A stretch of 64,000 nt of DNA from Ramazzottius varieornatus (GCA_001949185.1 BDGG01000014.1:1467666-1531665); one strand, 5' to 3'. Positions 11,511 through 23,798 are shown, counted from the first letter of the stretch. Notes: a model not told the origin generated them from the letters alone. Numbers and translations: made by a program.

Positions 11511-11519
11511 CTTTATATA
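11511..11519 (-). promoter_or_regulatory. TATA box of gene C
   Basis: On the minus strand TATATAAAG lies about 75 bases upstream of the gene C start codon at 11438, the expected place for a TATA box with a short 5' UTR of about 45 bases. It is the best core promoter match in the window. Confidence 0.6.
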
Positions 11520-13222
11520 TTCCGGCCAGCGGAAAGGCAAAATATGTGCGTTTTGCTTGATGTATGATAGCGATATTGTTGCTCAACTTTCGGGCTGGTT
11601 AGGTATCGGCATCGGAACGACGAGCAGCAGGTCTTGCGGCTACTTGTGCATGTAAGTCTTGTGTAAAGAGAAGAAAGGAAGAACGTACACGCCGTCAACG
11701 TCTATGACAAAAGCCGTCATTACGCTGTACAAATGACATATAACCAATCGGTTATGTCTTGCATTTGAAGGCGAGAACAATATTCATCGAATATTTAGCA
11801 GCTGTTGAGCTTGCTTGATTGCTGAGTGTAACGTCTGTTGTCATACATTTTGCTGCGGCGAACCCTACTGAACGAGTACGCCGCCATTGTTTTGTCGAAC
11901 GTCGCGCCATAGTCACTTTCACTTGACGGGCGCATGTCCGTTCAGTTAGGCGATGCACTGTTCTAACTAGGTAACGACTGACACCTCGAGAGATGATTAA
12001 AGGCTCATTATGGAATCATATTTTTTTCACTATCGCAAAATATTTTCTCCGGAGCAGGTTGTGAGCTTGACTGAGGAATGTTACAGTGATACTTATATGT
12101 ACGTTGTCCAACCGGTAACTGCTTCCTTGGCACGTTTTGCGCATACAATCACAGCCCCCAGTCGAACGGTCGGGCAACTTCCGCCTCGTAACCTTGGTGT
12201 TCAAGAAAATAATTCAGACAAAAAGAAGTAAATCTTTCGTGACTACCTGCTGAACTACATTTTTTGTAAGTCTTCCTTTCTGTCGGTCTCGCTAATTACA
12301 ACATTAACTTTCTTACTTATCAGACAACCCTGATGGACTGGTTCCGCTGAGTTTTCTTTTCTAGTTGCGCAAGATGGCTTTCAAGATGGTCGTAGGACAC
12401 GGCAAAAATGTATACATGGACCAATTTACAATGATTTACGTTGTCAACAGCCGCACGAACCCGGAAATGAGACGAAAGGGAGTTAGGTGATAAGTTTAAT
12501 CTGTTCGTTTTTTTGACTTGGTCAGTGGTCACTTGCGCTTTCAGAAGGTACCTTCCGTGAAACTATGCGACCCTACCATTAATCCATTATAAATTATGAT
12601 GGGGTTCGTTGTCGTCCATTTCGACTGTTAATCCAGGACAACCGGGAAGCAGAGCACTAACAAAGAAGAACTTCCAGAATGTCTCACTTTGAGACATCTC
12701 AGGCTCGATCGTTGACGAACGATGGGGAATACGCTGTCGCGGATGTTATGCTGCGTGCTCACACCTGCACTAGCGGTGCATTTTGGTGCCTTTTTTCCAC
12801 CTTAGAGCCTCTCTGATTATTAGTAGCGTGTTCAAATTTCGCAAAGAGCCGTGTAGTTGAAAGGGGGTCCCTCGATTTTTCGATCGATGTCCAAAGAAAA
12901 CAGGACGACGATGTTTTCAGAGAAGAGGCCTGAACCGGCTGGAGCGCTCAGCTCTGTATCTGTCGTTATCGACATGAGATAGCACTTTCGACCCTATATG
13001 GCGAGTAGCCTGGTGTCTGTTGTGGGGAGCAATTCGAAACTTCAATAATTTTCAAATCCAGATTCCAGAAACAGAAGTAAGGCGCCGGAAGTTCCGATTT
13101 TGGAACAGTTAAACGTGAGAATGCTTTGATCTCTAGCACGAATGTACCTGGTTTGCTTGCAGATGCACACTGCAAGTTGCCGATGTGTTTCGGACGGTCA
13201 GTAGATCATTGGTGAAAAAGCG
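11520..13222. other. Intergenic between gene C and fukutin (divergent)
   Basis: About 1.7 kb lying between two divergent genes, so it should contain both promoters. Only short unsupported open frames were found. No RNA gene or transposon signature recognised. Confidence 0.55.
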
Positions 13223-15282
13223 ATGAGGAGCAGATCGCTGCAGCGTTCGGCCATTCTCTACCGATGGACATTGAGCATCATTCGGCTCCTCTGCGTACTG
13301 GCCGCTGCCAGCGTCGTCATTTTGCTGTTTTTTCTCTTCGACGGGGGGCATTCCACCTCGCGCCTCAAACACCACATCCCCTTCTGGAGGGTCAGTACAG
13401 GATGTGTCGTCATTCTTCGTTACTGTAGCGTGTCTAGCTGTATCGAGCGGAGGTGACTTTTCGATGACGTCATACGCTAGTCGGACGATGTAATGTTTTC
13501 TTGTGCATCACTTGGCGCATGACGCCATCGCGACTTCTTATTTAAACCGAAAATTAAACGTGACGTTATGAGCGAGTTTGATTGGAAATAATATAGGCTC
13601 TCTGCCTATACCCTATCATAGTACAATCCCTCATATTGCTTCAGAACGGGAGGAGTTGGAGACTGAGTAGGACAGTGGATAGCCTGTTGGAGCAGATGCC
13701 GCTGGGAAGTTTCTTGATCGACAGGCAGATACTGTCCTGCTTGATTTCAACCGGCGATGTATATCCGGAGGTCTGTCTGGGCCTACTGCTGGAGTACGAC
13801 GTGCTGGAGTTTGGCTACATCCATCAACCCAACACAACGTACGATATCGGTAGCGACAGTTGCCTGCTGCAAACTTCCGAACTGCAACCCTGCCAGCCTT
13901 GGAAGAAGGAGTGCGATAAGGCAGGATCAGCCTTCATCTCGCATATTCTTTTCCATTCCCAAAGCTATGCCAAGCTCCTCCTCGTCACCATCTTTTATCC
14001 CGTGTCGCAGTTTCACGCCAAGAGCAGCGCCTTGACGGTGCCATCCAAGAGCGTTTCGGAAACCACTGCATGTTTAGACAGCGAGATCAGGTTCTGGAAT
14101 AGGCGGGCGAAAAGACTGACAGGGCTTGCTCGCAAGGAGGTTATTCCCAGGTGGGCCTTCCGTTGTACCATGGCCCTTGATGGTCTTGTGTCATGTGCTG
14201 TAGCGTAGCGTCGTCAACCTCTGTTGCAGGAAGCTGAGGCTGAGAGGTTACGTGACAACTTTTGGACTGAGCTCACCGCTGCTGCTACCTGAAAGGCCTG
14301 CCACGCTCTTTGTCGATAGCAGCGATGCGGGACAGTACATCCCATGCGCCGTCAAAGCGCCCCCTAAGGATCTTGGATTTTCCGCCGAGCACCAGCTCTT
14401 TCGGTCCAGAGCCAGAGCCATCCTTCTGCGAGCTCAAAGGATCCTGGAAAAACATGGCCTGCGATGGTGGCTGAGCAGCGGCACTTGCCTCGGTAAAATT
14501 CTAACCATGCAGCCTTGCTTCAAAGAGTGATATTCCCTTGACCTTGTCATATATCCGTTATAGGTTGGTTTCGGCAATGCGACATTATTCCCTACAGTCA
14601 AGACGTCGACATTGGCCTTTTCATCGAAGATTATCGGCCAGATTTCGCTAGCTGGTTTGAGCAACGAGGTTTCGAAGTGGTTTATCGACTGGGCACCGTA
14701 AGCCCATTTACTGGGGTCACTTGTCTGACACTTGTCGATGGCTTTAAAGTAATTATGGTTTTGCAGGAGCGGGATAGCTTGCAGTATTCGTTCGTTATGG
14801 GCGAGACCAAGTTGGATGTCTACTTTTTCTATAAGGAAAGCAACTATGTCTGGAACGGCGCTACGGCCTACAAAGCTGGGCAGAAATTCCGGTAAGAGAT
14901 ACGAACACCGAAGCGCTGTCAGATGGAAGAGTCAATTGCCGGAGGCCGATCGTATTATAGGTACGTTTTCCCCAGCTTCAGCCTGTGCTACACAGATTTT
15001 CTGGAGGTGAGGATGGTAGGGGTACCCTGTGAGACGGAGCAGTACATTGTGGCCAACTATGGCCCAGAGTGGCGCCAGCCGGCAGAGGAGTGGGACTGGC
15101 GTCACAGTCCGCCCAACTCCCGACTAAATGGCTTCTGGACGGCTGAGCAGCGACCTCAGGCCATCTACCTCAACCCCAAGTACTTTGCCGACATCGGTAG
15201 CCAAGCAGAACCCCTGGCCGTCCTCCAGCAAGACGCTGCAAACGCTGACACCGCCCAAGATTTACTGCTTCAGGCTCTTTAG
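13223..15282 (+). CDS. FKTN: Fukutin-type ribitol-phosphate transferase, Golgi type II membrane protein
   Basis: Six exons join in phase: 13223-13390, 13645-14150, 14230-14492, 14564-14697, 14767-14891, 14961-15282, giving 505 residues, close to vertebrate fukutin (461). The N terminus is short, basic and followed by one hydrophobic segment (about residues 19-38), as in a type II Golgi enzyme. The C-terminal half matches fukutin clearly: WLSSGTCLG, FRQCDIIPYSQDVDIG with the DxD-type metal/nucleotide motif (DVD), KLDVYFFYKE, VPCETEQYIVANYG, and a WDWxxSPPN block. In vertebrates fukutin adds the first ribitol-5-phosphate of alpha-dystroglycan core M3 glycan; the same reaction is inferred here. 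No partner gene of that pathway is in the window. All splice phases and the conserved order make the assignment firm. Confidence 0.95.
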
Positions 15283-16618
15283 GAGGTCTGGCGGGATGGA
15301 AACCGTCAAGGGGAAGGAAAGTCTTCCCTGAATGCACACTTTTGCATTGTACTACTTCCAAAGGTCAGCACCAGCCTTTCGATCATATTGCTGTATCCTG
15401 CCGTCAAGAAACTTTTGCTGGATGAACAATATTACATCAACATTCAACATATCAATGTCGAAATCGCATCTGGGTTGAGTAAACAAAATCTCCCCGTCAA
15501 ATGTTGAAGCAGCATTTGTGGTTTGATTTCAGGATGTTTTGGAGTATTCAACACTGAAGCTGCAGGATTGCTGCAGAACTTGCAGATACGTGGAAAATGG
15601 GTCGTTGAGGGCGGATGGTGACTGCATGCGCGACGGGGATGGTCAAAGGATACTAGAAGGGATAAGGCAGAGTCGTTCTACTTGTCCGGATTGCTGGCCT
15701 TCTTTCGCAGAAAGACAGGCGGAAACTGCAGTCGTATCAGATGATGGCATTCCTTATCACAGCTCTCTCATCATCTAAGTTAGGCCACATTTCCTCTCAT
15801 GCAATGTTATCTCTTTCCCAGTAAGATTGTGATTATGCTCTTTGTGATGAGCAAAATCTCAATTTGGCACTTGGAACTCCCTTACAAGAACCTTAATCAC
15901 AAAATGGTTTCTTTGTCTAGTATCATCTTTTTTATTTAAATATTAACCGTTGCCGAACGGTATACAAGCTTCCTAACATGTAAAACGTTTAAAGTTGAGG
16001 AAATAGCAGCTGGAAGCTTTTAGCAGCATGGGAAAACCAGGAATTTCTGGGGGTGATGTTTACGTGTTGTGAGGTGTAAGGAAGGCGGCAGTCGGACAGT
16101 TGTCAAGTTGTAAAGCGCGAGCATTTAGCCGAGCAATATGGGTTTTGAGAAAGTGACAGGGCGGTATTGTGGCTAGGGGGAGGGTGTTAATTAATTAGGC
16201 TGTGCTGCCTTTGATACTGATGGCGCAGCTATTGTTCGGCCATGTGTACACTGCTAGCAAAACAAGACTGTAACTCTGTGCCGACAAAGCCTCTCCACTG
16301 TCCACAGTCCGCAGTCCAGCTGTCTTTTTTTATCGCGATGCATCCATCATCACAACAAGTCAATTAACCTATCTTCCCCCCTTCATCCTTTGCCTCTTAA
16401 CAAGGGCCCTCTTTCTTCCCTTTACTCAAGGTTCCCCCCATCCAGTCTAGCCAATCGTTCGCTCCTCTGCCAGGTACCGCTATCTCCATCATTCCATCTT
16501 CCTTCACCAACAGTGCTGTCCCATATATCAGTTTGAGTTCCTCCTGAAGGTCGATGTATTCCTTCTCTTGGCTTACGGATTTGACGTTAGAAGTTTCCGA
16601 CAAGCTGTCAAATCGGCC
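15283..16618. other. Intergenic between fukutin and the T-box gene
   Basis: About 1.3 kb. Short open frames at 15539-15778 (+) and 16397-16723 (-) lack splice context or recognisable domains. Likely fukutin 3' UTR followed by the T-box promoter and 5' UTR. A possible acceptor just before the T-box start codon (near 16596) leaves room for an upstream non-coding exon. Confidence 0.5.
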
Positions 16619-19330
16619 ATGGTTCGTCATCGAGGCTTGTCGCCAGAGTCCGAGCCGTCTTCTTGCTCCTACACGTCGATCTCCGAGGGGTCGCCCTGTG
16701 CTTCGACCACTGCCAGCCCTCACAGTTCCACAAGCCCGCGCGGCCCTGCCCAGGAACCTTCGCCAGCTTCTTCACCCTCCTCCAGCGCCGCCATGCTTCA
16801 TCGACCATCGCCGCGTCCGCCAGTCAGCAATCCCGTAACAAGTTCGAAGGATCTCAAGAATATCCACATCGAACTGTGCGATGTCGACTTGTGGAGAACC
16901 TTCAACACCAACGTCACCAATGAAATGGTACTTATTCAGCTGTTGTTTCTGATTAGTCATTCACTCATTTCCATTAATTTCAAGACTCTTCTATGTAACA
17001 TGCAGTCCCGATGACCCTTGGCATCGGCCTGCAGTCAACTTTCTGCATTGTAGGGTATTTCACACTTTTGTTTTTTCTATCTAGATTATCACCAAAAGCG
17101 GCCGAAAGATGTTCCCTATTGTCAAAGTGAAGGTTAGTGGAATGGAAGCGCAAGGAATGTACAGCGTCTCCATGGACTTTGTCCAGCAAGGTTCGCAGCG
17201 GTGGAAGTACACCGAAGGTGGCTGGTCACCAGCTGGCAAGGCCGAAGCTCAACCTCTGCCGGCAACCTACCTCCACAACAAGTCTCCTCACTACGGACAT
17301 TTCTGGATGAAGGAACCCGTCGACTTTGCCAAAATCAAAGTCACCAACAAGAAGAGCGACGACAAGGTAACCTTTCATCACCTTTACTGTATCTTCACCC
17401 TAGATGCATTTTGTTGTCTTTACCAGATCTGGCTGAACTCTTTGCATCTTTATGAACCTCGCATTCGCATCTGTGAAATCGATCCCGTCGCCAAGAACGG
17501 CGAAATTGTCGTGGCCGAAAAACTTTTACCGGTAACATCTTCGTCGCATAAGCTGTCGTTAGCTTGGGATATGAAAATTCAGTCTGAAGATATGTATCTT
17601 GGAGAAACTTTGAACTCAGCTTCCACACAACTGTTTTTTTGCAGACGTGCGCTTTCATGGCTGTGACGAGCTACCAAAACGAGAGTATCACCCTCTTAAA
17701 GATCAAGCACAATCCTTTCGCCAAAGGCTTTGCTGAAGCTCGCAATCTCAAAGAGAAAAGGTTATAATTATTGTTCTCAGTACAGATGTGCACACCCGTT
17801 GAGAGACTGAAGCGAGATTTTACATTCGTTCTTCTTGTTTCTTTTAGGATGATGAGTTTCGATGAGATGGAAGATGTCTCTCCTGGGCCCACGCAGCACA
17901 CCCCTCGCAATATGTACCACCCATCCAGCGTCCCTATGCAACAACCCTCCAATGGTCAGTCGCCCTTCATGCACTTCTCGCCATGTAAGTCAGAGCTGCT
18001 GAGAGCTTATTCGTTTGATATCTGGAATCGATGCAAACAAACTCGGCAAGTTTGTCTTTACAAGTGGCGCATGCTTGCAGCTAGTAGCACTGGCGGTATG
18101 CGCCACTTGGATAAAGTATCCTACCTAGTTTCTCTGCGCAGCTTCCATTCTCCGATGACTGGTCTTTCACGAATTCAATGCTGCGGAGGTTGAAGTATGC
18201 ACTGTTAATTTCTTTTCCAGTGTCACCGTGGCAGAATGCAACGTCGGCGTACGATGGAACTTTCTCCATTTCCGACGCGTCACTCTCTCAGCAGTCGTCC
18301 GTCCTTCCTGCTCAGTCCACTCCTCTATCCGACATCATCCTGCCTTTCCCAGCGGCGCCTCCCGAATACTCATCCCACCAAGACGACCTCGACCTGTCCA
18401 TATCTTTCTACAATTCTGGCAGTCGACCCGCATCTTTGGTCCAAAAGACGGAAAAGGGTACGGCACAGTCTCTTGGCGCAATGCTCGCGGCAAGATTTAC
18501 GAGAAACACATCATAGCCGGATAGCCCCATAATTTATATCTTTCTTGCTCCCGGCTTGTGAAGAGCGCTTTAAGCGTGCAGTAGCACCCATATATTACTA
18601 ATTATTATTAGTAGATGAGAAGGCGACAGCCGTGCAGTAAAATCAAGCAGGGAAGACCACCTGCGGTCCTTCTGATCTTTGTTACCACACCGTCCCCTCC
18701 CTGATTGATCGGTAATTACGGCCAAATCGCATTCTTTTCCCCCAACTCCATGACATGAAGTTCGAACTGTTCTAAGACACGGCGGTTGCTGCCGCCACTC
18801 TGACAGCATAGCCAAATACCACGCTATTTAGGACTGCAGCGTAGAATTCCTTCGATAGTGGGCTTGTTCGGAATTTATGCTGACTAATCTTAAATGGGAG
18901 CACTGACGTTAAGTCGTTTGTTGTTGCAGGGTACCGTCATCACATGGCGCCGTACGACATGACTACTTCCGGGTTGTTCCACCGACGAGCGGCCAGCAGG
19001 GCTAACGAGGCTTACTGCAGCACGAGCAGCAGCAGCGGAGCCTACTCCTCCCGTGAGCACAACAGCAACACTGTTACGCCCTCTGCTGCCATGTACAGCA
19101 CGGCCATGTCGTCTTATCACCAATACCAGTACCAGTCAAGCCTGTACAGTGGTCTCCTCCAGGCAGATCCCGGCTGGAATGTTGGTAGATACACTGGCCC
19201 TTATTCTCCTCACTGGCAACGCATGCCAGAAAGTATGCCGGAAGGACAGCAAATTCTCGCTGCACTCTCCCCGCAAGAGTCTTCGCCGGCTTCGACCGAC
19301 AGCGGCGCTTCAAACTTCCTCTACCACTGA
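16619..19330 (+). CDS. TBXT: T-box transcription factor, Brachyury-like
   Basis: Seven exons join in phase: 16619-16927, 17085-17366, 17427-17531, 17645-17760, 17848-17984, 18221-18457, 18930-19330, giving 528 residues. A Ser/Pro-rich N terminus of about 80 residues precedes a complete T-box DNA-binding domain (about residues 83-270): [86 protein letters not shown]. The spacing and the DFV, RWKY, TNK and LNSLHxYEPRI features resemble Brachyury more than Tbx2/4/6 or Tbr classes, but the domain is divergent, so the subfamily call is weaker than the family call. The C-terminal half is Ser/Tyr/Pro-rich, as expected for an activation region. The sixth donor (18457) lies in a frame that can also read through to a stop near 18516, giving a possible short isoform. 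Nuclear DNA-binding role inferred from the family. Confidence 0.9.
18458..18929 (+). other. Long last intron of the T-box gene
   Basis: 472 bases, longer than the other introns of this gene. Reading on past the donor stays open for about 20 codons to a stop near 18516. No other gene was found inside it. Confidence 0.5.
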
Positions 19331-20054
19331 AGATCCCACTCCTTTCCTCTGATCCACCATAGTTCCTGTACTTGATACTTCTCAACCAATCATTTTCGGA
19401 AAATCAAAGTTAGCTTTCGGTTTACTTTACTCAGCTTTGTGATACGCGTTCTTTCCCCTGACGTTGCTTTTTGCATACATGGCGTTTTGAGAACTGATCT
19501 CACGACCGTCGACCCAACCTTGAAGCTGCGTTGGTATAATTTCACTTCCGCCGGAAGTTATCGGTATTCTTGGTAATTTCTGTAGTTCGGACTAGTAAAG
19601 TCATCACTTCACTTCCGCCGGAAGTTATCGGTGTTCTTAGATTCTTGCAGCTCGGACTAGTAAAGTTATCACTTCACTTCCGCCGGAAGTTATCGCGAGT
19701 TTCGGTGCTCGTGTGGTCGAAGTTTGCACTGGTACATATAAGCAACGTATTGACTTCAGCTCCGCCGGAAGTTACCAAAACGAATGAAAACTTCTGTACC
19801 TGGTAAGGTCGTTAAAGCAGATGAACTATTGTATGACTTATACAGTAACAACAGAGCCGTCAGAAGCCACAATATTGATAAAGAAAAATATGCGTACGGT
19901 ACATGCATATGTTGACAGCGTCCATTCCGGGGATCAGACTAGTCGCCTTCACGTTCAGTCAGAGAATGAGCAAAAAAGCAAACGGAAAGGATTTTGGCTA
20001 AAAACAGAAAAGGGAGGAAGCCACTGGGACTGGAGAGAACCTCACCACACAGGA
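19331..20054. other. Intergenic between convergent T-box and kinase genes
   Basis: Holds the 3' flanks of two convergent genes and the palindrome array listed separately. No additional gene is supported. Confidence 0.6.
19544..19772. repeat. Tandem array with perfect palindrome ACTTCCGCCGGAAGT
   Basis: Three perfect copies of the 15-base palindrome at 19544-19558, 19611-19625 and 19676-19690, and a fourth with the left end changed (19761-19772). Spacing is 67, 65 and about 82 bases. Sequence between copies is also shared (TATCGGT, TTCTT, TCGGACTAGTAAAGT), so these are degenerate tandem units of about 66 bases. The half site CCGGAAGT is the ETS-family binding consensus. Confidence 0.85.
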
Positions 20055-22107
20055 CTATCCGCTAACTATCGGTTCCGGTTGTGTCGCGGGTGGAGGCTGG
20101 CTACAACTGTTCTCCTCAATGGGCGAGGTCCCATCGGAAGGGAAGACACCGAGAACAGTCAACTGGGCAAAGCCTAACAGGGAAGACTCATCCGGCACTT
20201 CGTTGGGCGACACACCGGAAGTGAGGGGAAAGACAATCGACCGTGACAGCGGTGGATGCTCTATCGTCTTTCGTAAGGCCGCGCCAACGACGGATAAATC
20301 CCTCCCGTCCACTAAGGAAAACATTCCATCAACAACATGCTTCCATGCTACTTGTTGAACCAACAGATTTTGATGGTGGATGATGGGAACGTACCGAGGC
20401 CAGCAGAGATGAGTTCGGCAGCGATGGCATCGGCAGCGTCCACTCCGATGGTATATTCAAAGCGGATATCATTCAGCTCGCGGTTCTGATTCCGTACGCG
20501 CAGCACAAAACCCACCACTTCTCCATTCGTCCACGCTGCAACGAAGTATGCAACCATCAAGGTCTATTTAGGCAGAAAGGATGACCCGTCGGTGTGCTTA
20601 CGGGCTGTTTCTTCCAGCAGGCCATTTGATAGCAGGCCCACATTATCTACAGCGTCGATGGCATCGACCTCGGTAGGTGCTGGTGAGACGTACTCGTCGT
20701 CTTCGGTGAAGGTCCAGTCGCCGCTTTCTGTCCGGAAGAAGCGTCCACTGCCGTGCTTGTCGCTGCTGCTCGTCTCGTCATAAGGCTTGATGTACATGCC
20801 TGGACCGTGGTCAAGAAGGGTCTCTTTGAGATACTTCCGGTCCTTTACTTTCTTGAAGAAGGGATATTTCAACAGTTCAGTGGCCGTTGGCCGCTTGGTT
20901 GGGTCTTTCTGCAGACAGTCCGTAATCAGCTTCCTAAAAAGGACAGGCAACCCTTGATATCGCGCTTTGACAGAGACAGAAAAAAGACAGCAGGCTAACC
21001 GGAAGTTCTTGCTGTAATGTTTGTATTGATCCTTAATTTCCGCTCCGGTTTCCAACGAAGGAGATTCATTTTGTAAGGTCAGCATTAAAACTTTCATGGC
21101 GGGAAACTTGTGGTAAGGCGCCCGTCCGGTGGCCAGTTCGATGGCAGTAATACCGAAACTCCAAATGTCCGCTTTGTAATCGTAGCCCACCACTTGCTCC
21201 ATAACCTGCAATCACCGCCAGCATGAATCTCTCATGGAAAAACTATTTCGAGCCCTCAGAACCGAACGGAAGACTAAAGTATGACCATACTTCCGGAGCC
21301 ATGAAGCACGGAGTTCCTACGAACGTATGGCGGCAGTTGTCGCGTAGTCCACCACCGTAGTTGGCGATGAAAGCGCTAACGCCAAAGTCGGCGATTTGTA
21401 CACTACCATCTTCACCCAATAAGATATTTCCCGCTTTGATATCCCGATGAATTTGCCCGTTGTGGTGGAAATATTCCAGGCCTTTTAGGACTTCTTTCAA
21501 GACTGTGGCGATGGTCGTTTCGTCAAAGACACCATGACGGCAATCTTCATTCTCCAGCCGGTATTTGATGATGTCGTGCAGTGATCCACCGGCTAGAAGC
21601 TTGATAACCAGCCACAGTTCCTCATCGACCACGAAGGAGGTGTAGTAGTTGACCACGTTCTCATGATTACACAGCGACATGGCCTGAAATGAAAACGGGA
21701 ATATGGATCAGGCTAATGCAGTTTCAAGGCCCCCAGTGCGCAAAAGAAAACCAGACAGGGCGGAGTCATCACGTGTGCGCGAGTGAGCATCCATAGGCAC
21801 ACAATTAGGCAACGTGCGCATGATAGCACTCAGTTGTCCAATGGAGCCATACCTGGATTTCTTTGCACAATTCTTCCATGTTAGTGGACACTTTCTCCAG
21901 ATTGATCCGTTTGATGGCACAACGCTGGTTCCGGGGGATACACATGGCGGCGTACACTTGAGCAGTAGCTCCCATACCGATGACATTCTTGATCTCGTAA
22001 GATTTGGGTCCAGTTGGCCAGCCATTGGAAGAGGTCGATGGTCCATTCTTGGGAAGAGTGGAAGCAGCAGGGGAATCACCCGTCGATAAATCAGCTTTCG
22101 TTTCCAT
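20055..22107 (-). CDS. STK39/OXSR1: SPAK/OSR1-type Ste20 kinase (WNK effector, Fray homologue)
   Basis: Six exons join in phase: 22107-21853, 21683-21291, 21205-21000, 20933-20602, 20535-20395, 20350-20055, giving 540 residues. The kinase domain is complete: glycine loop GMGATAQVY, catalytic Lys in [31 protein letters not shown], and the activation loop [14 protein letters not shown] with the Thr phosphorylated by WNK kinases. A linker carries [13 protein letters not shown], like the S-motif region. The C-terminal CCT/PF2 domain, which binds RFxV/I peptides in WNKs and cation-chloride cotransporters, runs from [19 protein letters not shown] to the conserved IPDE...LIGFAQLSV-like end ([16 protein letters not shown]). 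Role by homology: osmotic and chloride-sensing control of NKCC/KCC transporters in the cytoplasm. A Gln/Pro-rich end of about 30 residues follows. Start chosen at the first ATG after an upstream stop context. Confidence 0.95.
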
Positions 22108-22303
22108 TATACCTTCTCTTTCCGCCTGATCGAGCTTGGAGTCACCTGTGAATTACAACAACAGTAACCCACAAAGAAAGAGAGAACGTGACGGGTCTAA
22201 CAGAAATTTTTCCAGGTAGTCTTAACGTAAGCTGCTGATCTCTATGTTGACATTTTGCGCAATGTCAAAAGAGTAAGGTCTTACAAAAACTAAGCTGGCT
22301 TGG

Positions 22304-22319
22304 TGGTGTAATTACACCA
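22304..22319. repeat. Perfect 16-base palindrome TGGTGTAATTACACCA
   Basis: Self-complementary, centred on TAATTA, about 200 bases upstream of the kinase start codon. The same GGTGTAATTAC core recurs at 22580-22596 and as variants at 22667-22690. Confidence 0.8.
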
Positions 22320-22554
22320 GCTACTTTGGTGGATACGCCCAAAAACTTTTTTGACCAGTTAGGAAAGCGGTATAACGGCTCGCTTTGAAAGCCCCGCACT
22401 GCAAGTAAGTACGCTCGGAGGATTATGAGATCTTTGATGTCGGAGGAACCACCATACACTCACTAGTAGGATGAGTAGCGAGAAACTTCGTCATGGAAGT
22501 GGCATTTGAAAGTTTGAAGGGGAGCACAGCGCACTCGGGATGTTGGTTAAGCCT

Positions 22555-22596
22555 GGTGTCATTACGAGTCGTTCCGAAGCGACTCGTAATTACACC
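22555..22596. repeat. Hairpin-capable inverted repeat, 17-base arms
   Basis: Arms GGTGTCATTACGAGTCG (22555-22571) and CGACTCGTAATTACACC (22580-22596) pair at 16 of 17 positions around the 8-base loop TTCCGAAG. It shares the GGTGTAATTAC core with the palindrome at 22304. Confidence 0.8.
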
Positions 22597-23798
22597 GAAA
22601 GTGTAATGTCTGGTGGAATGAAAAAGCCAATCGTATGGGTGTGGGTGGAGCCAATTATACTAGCGCTGTAATTCCACCAGCGGTGTAATCTATCTTTGTA
22701 AGCCCTTAATGTGATCAGTGCTTCCTGTTTGGCGAACATCACCCAGCGTGCCGCAGACGTACTTTATCACAGCACGCTGCAGGCTGCAAGGCTTCGAAGT
22801 CAGCTGTACAAGCACCATTGGGCCATTGCGCTTCTGTTTACTTAACACATGACTGCCCTTGAATCATTGATTTCCATATTGAAAACATCGTACGAGTACT
22901 ACGGACAGCACGGCGCGAGTACACAGGTTGCTGAAGAGGTCACAAGCTCTGCTTACTGGAAGGCCACACCTCCACAGTTTTGATTGGCTGCGAGCGGGAT
23001 AAGCAGTTTACAGCTGTGCGAACGGAAGCAGTCGTTATACGCCAAAAGTCGATGTATTGATAGATTGCCCTGTTTCGCAGCTAAAGACGAGGTACCGGCT
23101 ATACAGCCTTCAATTTGCAGTGAAGGTTATTCCTTCTCCTTCCGGGATTTCGCGGTTTTAGTAGAAAATCGGTTAAAAACGTTCAATCAGGGCGCAAAAT
23201 ACCGTGAATGTGGCCGCCGCAGTCAATGTAGGTCGGCTGTTTCGTGCAGTGGTGACTGCTGTAGTATTGTGGCCCACCTTTTGGACCCTCAATCAGACAG
23301 GTTAAGTTGGGTGCACCTAATTTTATATTACTTTTTGACCCCTCCAGCAACCTCTGCCGCTCTGCGCGGGTACGCACTACGCAGTACTCGTACTTCGTAT
23401 ACCTATGCTATACTCCAAGGACCCATGACCGAGTTCCGCTGCTTCAGACTCTCCACCCGAACATGCACGACAGTTTTTAGGTTTGCTCGCGCAAGATACC
23501 GTTAACATCAACACCGGATAAAAATCGTCCACTCCTCGGAATCTCTTGGAAAAAGTACGACGGGCAAACTGAATAATGATGAATATCGGGATCTGGAATA
23601 ACTTGGTCTAAAAGGTAACAGAAGACTACAGGAATGCGAGATGTGAACAGCTTTCATAACAGAACAATAAATTTGAGCCAAGGCAGTTTTTGGAAAAGGA
23701 CAAAACATCTGGAAACATTCGAAGCGCACGTAGTCGGAAGAACCAGGGGGCAAATATTTCACCCAGCATTCAGAAATAAAAAAGCAAATTCCCTCTGT

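Larger units (their letters stand above)
22108..23798. other. Kinase upstream region, with palindrome cluster
   Basis: 1.7 kb between the kinase start and the 3' end of the neurexin-like gene, both on the minus strand. It carries TAATTA-centred palindromes (22304-22690). Open frames at 22984-23505 (+) and elsewhere lack domains or splice logic. The right end should be 3' UTR of the neurexin-like gene. Confidence 0.5.

Noticed and set aside
16397-16723. 108-codon minus-strand frame just before the T-box gene
   Set aside because: Overlaps the T-box N-terminal exon on the opposite strand and has no splice or domain support.
22984-23505. 173-codon + strand frame upstream of the kinase
   Set aside because: Irregular composition, no domain, no neighbouring exon; consistent with chance in AT-moderate sequence.
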